A DNA stretch of 64,000 nt, taken from contig NW_004451649.1 in NCBI RefSeq assembly GCF_000321225.1, positions 921,572 through 985,571 on the forward strand. The letters run 5' to 3'. The position numbers were made by a program, and so were the translations under genes. The notes under the pieces are model-generated. The model did no database searches. It was not told the origin of the DNA and worked only from the letters and a program-made list of their open reading frames with translations. Shown in pieces: positions 60,840-64,000 of the stretch. Source of the DNA: Odobenus rosmarus divergens. Taxonomy: Eukaryota > Chordata > Mammalia > Carnivora > Odobenidae. Position 1 is the stretch's first letter. Every line of letters starts with the position of its first letter.

Positions 60840-61200
60840 TACCAGGACACTGAAAGTTTTGGTTTATTATATTGAAAAGATACAGATTAAAATCTGCCAA
60901 GAGAAAAGATGCAAAGGACAGAGTCCAGGAAAGCTCCAAAGCTAGAACTTCCAGTTGTCTTCTCCCAGTGGATTTGTGGAAAGCATTACTTTCCCAGCAA
61001 CAACATATGACAATATGCATGGAGTATTGCCAATCAGGGAAGCTCATATGAACCTTGAGTTTCATGGTCTTTCTTGCAGCTTTGTCACATAGACATGGTT
61101 GGCTATCTGCATGGCTGACCTCAGTCTCTAGCCCCTCCAGAAGACTAGCTGATACCATGTGACTGAAAGCCCCTACCATAAATCACATTGTTAGACTTTC
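60840..61200. mobile_element. Old LTR-like segment (ERVL/MaLR class suspected)
   Basis: 'ttggtttattatattgaaaa', 'ggacagagtccaggaaagct', 'gcatggagtattgccaatca', 'gtcacatagacatggttggc' and 'cacattgttagactttctgg' together resemble an ancient mammalian ERVL-type LTR that I recall in outline. It carries no coding frame. Class and ends are uncertain. Confidence 0.55.
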
Positions 61201-61367
61201 TGGAGAAGCCTAAGGTCTCCAGGTGAACAAAGACACTTCTATCAGGACATTCTAAAACTTAGAGAGAAATTACCTCCCTGGAGCACAAAGCAAAAGCTTA
61301 AGTTCTCTTTGGGCAAGGTCAAATTCTTTATTACTCATCACAGTTTTTGTGAGAATTAAGTGAGTTC

Positions 61368-61478
61368 TGCCTGGCTCAGTTGATAGAGCATGCAACTCTT
61401 GATCTCAGGGTTGTAACTTCCAGCCCCATGCTGGGTGTAGAGATTATTTAAAAATAAAATCTTAAAAAAAAAAAAAGA
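61368..61478 (+). mobile_element. Short tRNA-like SINE
   Basis: 'tggctcagttgatagagcat', 'gcaactcttgatctcagggt', 'ccccatgctgggtgtagaga' and 'taaaaataaaatctt' plus an A-tract. This is the short monomer type of carnivore tRNA-derived SINE, without the CT-rich body. It is not a functional tRNA: the head is degraded and it is followed by a poly(A) tail. Confidence 0.85.
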
Positions 61479-61784
61479 GTTAAATGAGCTTGCTCTTACA
61501 CAGGACCTAGTCCAGTATCTAGCTGTATTATAGCTGTTATTATTCAGAATGGCTCGGGTTTTCACCTGAATTGTTCATTGCTGTCTTTCCACTCTTAGAA
61601 GGGCACTACCCTTCGTGAGTGTTGCATAAAGATTTGCTAAATGGGTGAACAAACTAGTTCTCCACCTGCTCCAGGTACCCATAGGGCAAACCCTGTTTCT
61701 TTCGCTGAGTATGTTTCTGTTCAGTCCAACAATCCTCCAGGGTGTCATTAGCGACGCCCTTTGTAAAAGTTATGAGCCTGTCTG

Positions 61785-61905
61785 TGCTCGCACAGAATCT
61801 CAACCTTCAGGAACAGAATGCCCTCCTCATCTGAGCTGCACATCAATATCACGGGAGGAGCATTTTAAAAATGTTAATTCCCAGGCCCCACCTCCAGGGA
61901 GTCTG
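61785..61905 (-). mobile_element. MER5-like relic
   Basis: 'gagctgcacatcaatatcac', 'gaggagcattttaaaaatgt' and 'caggccccacctccagggag' match the MER5 pattern ('agcatcacctgggagcttgt ... cccaccccagac'). Strand is uncertain. Confidence 0.5.
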
Positions 61906-63636
61906 TTCATATTGACCCATGCAGTGCATAGCACTGTGCTCATCACTACAAGACATTTATAGATATTTTGCACCCTCTTCCTATTTCAGTTTATCTCCTA
62001 CTCCTGCTGAACTCAAGGATTACATGTTACGCCTTAATGTATATTTGTTCCAATCAAGAGGTGTCAGCAATGATGTAGGACTGGAATGTTGGTTTCTTTG
62101 GTCCTTTCCAGGACAAAAGTGCACACCATTAAAGGAGAATGAATCATGTATATAAATATCACCTTATATTCTCTTGCTCATGACTGGACTCAGTCCATCC
62201 TCGATTCATAAACAGAATTTGAGGCAACATTTACAAGATGTCATCATCAACACTCAAGATTTTCTGTACTGGTAGTTTAGAAACTTCCTGATTTTGCATG
62301 AATGAGCTATGATGACTGTCAGATAAAGACATGGGGCCTCAGATTCCTGATCTGTTAAATTAAAAATGTGGCTCCTAGAACTAACATCTTAGGGTTTTTG
62401 TTTTGTTTTGTTTTTTTTAACATTGAAAGATTTAGAATGTTGTTAACATTGGAATTGGTTGCCAGTTCAAGAATGCAGTTGGGAGAGGAATGTTAAACAA
62501 ATTCTGGAAGAATGAAATATTTTCTCCAAAAATGCAAGTGTTAAAAATCATCTTGTATCTTTAATTCAAAAACTTAGGGTAAAAATGCATAACACTTGAC
62601 TTACATGTGCCTTAAGTAGCCTACATCTTTTAAATACTTAGTATTGAGATTTTTTTAAAAAAAATTATTAAGATATGTGGTGTATTCACTCCTTAATGAC
62701 AGTAACAAATAACAGTGACTTTCCTTTATATCATGGCATTTATAATTTAGAAGAAACTCTTAAGTAGTCACAAAATAAATCAACTGAACCCCAGTGTCCA
62801 GCTCTCCATTTTGCTAGCCATGCCATTTGAAACAAGTCACTTAAGTTGGAACTTTAATAGATTCTAAGACAAAGGTGATAATACAAGTTCTGTCTACTTC
62901 ACAAGGTCGAGATTGAAGTTACACATGCATTGCAACGGGTGTGTTTAGCACACCTCATGTTCCAAACACAGAGAGTGCTAAAATGAATCTTTTCTATATT
63001 TGAGATGTTTTAGACTTTGGGGGCTAAAACAGAGGTACAAATAAGTAGCTAGAACATAAAGGAACCATTCCTACTTTAAACTGGGTTAAAGTTGAAACAA
63101 CCACCCAGCCTGATTCATGGGGGATGTGTTGGAAGAAAACCTTGTAGGGCAGGCAATGTGCTCCTGGCTGGGAGAAGGGTTATTGGTATTAACACTTCAT
63201 GTGACATTTTTTTCTTCATAAGGGCCAGCAGGTCACATGGACCACACAGGCTGAGTAGAATTTTGGCGTTAAACTGTAAACAAAATTATTATATTCTTTT
63301 GGGACCAAAAAAAAACTTGCTTTAAGGAGTTATTTGTGGCAAATATTCATATTCTCCTTTGGATGATTTATTTACACAAAAATGCTGGGTCTGTATTTTT
63401 TCTCCGTATATTATCCCATAAATACCAATGGAAGAGTGTAATAGTCTACACCGTTGTTGTTTTGACTAGTCATGTATACATAGCCCATTGTCTCTGCTGA
63501 AACGTAAGAAAGCACCGTAAGCTCCAAAATTAGTTAATAGAAAGCAAGAAGATAAAATGAGTCATCATCACATGCTGTTTAATTCTAATCTTGTAGGATG
63601 TTAATGAATTCCCTTTTTCCCCCATTTGAATTCTAG

Positions 63637-63842
63637 GCACATTCAAAGCAATAATCAACCTCCACAGCCCCCGGTTCCACCATTAGGTTACATGTCCGGA
63701 GCCTTGATTTCCGATTTGGAAACAGATGTTCCAGATGATGATGCTGATGATGAGGAGGAAGCTTTAGAAATCCCCCGGCCCCTGAGAGCACTAGAGCAGA
63801 CCCCCGGATCCAGTATGGACAATCTAGACAGCTCTGTGACAG
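63637..63842 (+). CDS. ROBO2: ROBO2 exon: acidic tail segment before CC3
   Basis: This 206-nt exon completes Trp and encodes HIQSNNQPPQPPVPPLGYMS, GALISDLETDVPDDDADDEE, EALEIPRPLRALEQTPGSSM and DNLDSSVT plus one base. PPQPPVPPLGY is a proline-rich stretch that could bind SH3 domains; DVPDDDADDEEEALEI is strongly acidic. The acceptor is CCATTTGAATTCTAG and the donor GTAACG. It ends in phase 1, so the gene continues to at least one more coding exon outside the window. By memory of human ROBO2, a few residues differ (Met in GYMSG, Pro in DVPDDD, Glu in RALEQ). Confidence 0.96.
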
Positions 63843-64000
63843 GTAACGGAACTGATTTAATAGGAATAACTGACCTATTTATAACATTAAAATGCATCAA
63901 AAATCAAATACTTTCTTATGTAAGATTTATTCCACTCTAGCTATTTCTATAACATTTTAAATATGTTAATATTAAACACAAAATTCTAAAAGGATTTGGA
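63843..64000 (+). other. ROBO2: Start of the next ROBO2 intron
   Basis: Intron sequence from GTAACG to the window edge. AT-rich, with nothing else seen. Confidence 0.85.

Larger units (their letters stand above)
59389..63636 (+). other. ROBO2: ROBO2 intron, 4.2 kb
   Basis: The intron runs from GTAAAT to GAATTCTAG. It contains a short tandem repeat, MER5/MIR-like relics, an LTR-like segment and a short SINE. The stretches 59.4-60.15 and 62.0-63.6 kb show nothing I recognise. Confidence 0.85.

Noticed and set aside
60832..61179. 115-codon minus-strand frame
   Set aside because: It coincides with an LTR-like relic and does not match retroviral or cellular proteins I know.
61368..61450. Possible tRNA gene
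   Set aside because: It is the head of a tRNA-derived SINE with a poly(A) tail; the cloverleaf is degraded.

Overview
The window is mammalian nuclear DNA. It is AT-rich, almost all intron and interspersed repeat, with short exons flanked by GT/AG splice sites. Lysine-tRNA-derived CAN (SINEC) elements show that the species is a carnivore. The copies here have the 'GGGGCGCCTGGGTGGCTCAG' head and an 'AAATAAATAAATAAAATCTT' tail, without the dog-type or cat-type body I recall. I therefore infer a bear, seal or weasel-group (arctoid) carnivore; this rests on repeat style only.

One gene crosses the whole window on the plus strand: ROBO2, the axon-guidance receptor for SLIT. I could place eleven constitutive internal exons and one in-frame cassette exon. 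All junction phases agree, so the exons join into one reading frame of about 636 codons (678 with the cassette). Both gene ends lie outside the window. Exons at 3439-3560, 10246-10477, 13378-13502 and 15843-16014 encode the second and third fibronectin type III domains. Exon 25556-25738 encodes the juxtamembrane segment and the single transmembrane helix. Exons from 35476 to 63842 encode the cytoplasmic tail, including the conserved tyrosine motifs (CC0/CC1), the LPPPP motif (CC2) and a long acidic segment. The CC3 region and the C-terminus lie beyond the right edge.

The most interesting material is in the introns. Two places have a strong splice acceptor followed by an open frame in the correct phase to continue ROBO2 and then a stop: 33569-33729, which would follow the transmembrane exon, and 53543-53630, which would follow the CC2 exon. 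If used, they would make short-tailed receptors lacking most signalling motifs. A cassette exon at 43363-43488, tandem donors at the end of exon 42682-42963 and a UG-repeat acceptor before the 43-nt exon at 35476 also point to regulated splicing.

Repeats include about fifteen CAN SINE copies or pieces, several with clear target-site duplications. There are several antisense L1 fragments, one of about 4 kb, plus MIR and MER5-like relics, two LTR-like elements, simple repeats and two local direct duplications with copies about 1.15 kb apart. I saw no RNA gene, CRISPR array, CpG island or second protein-coding gene.
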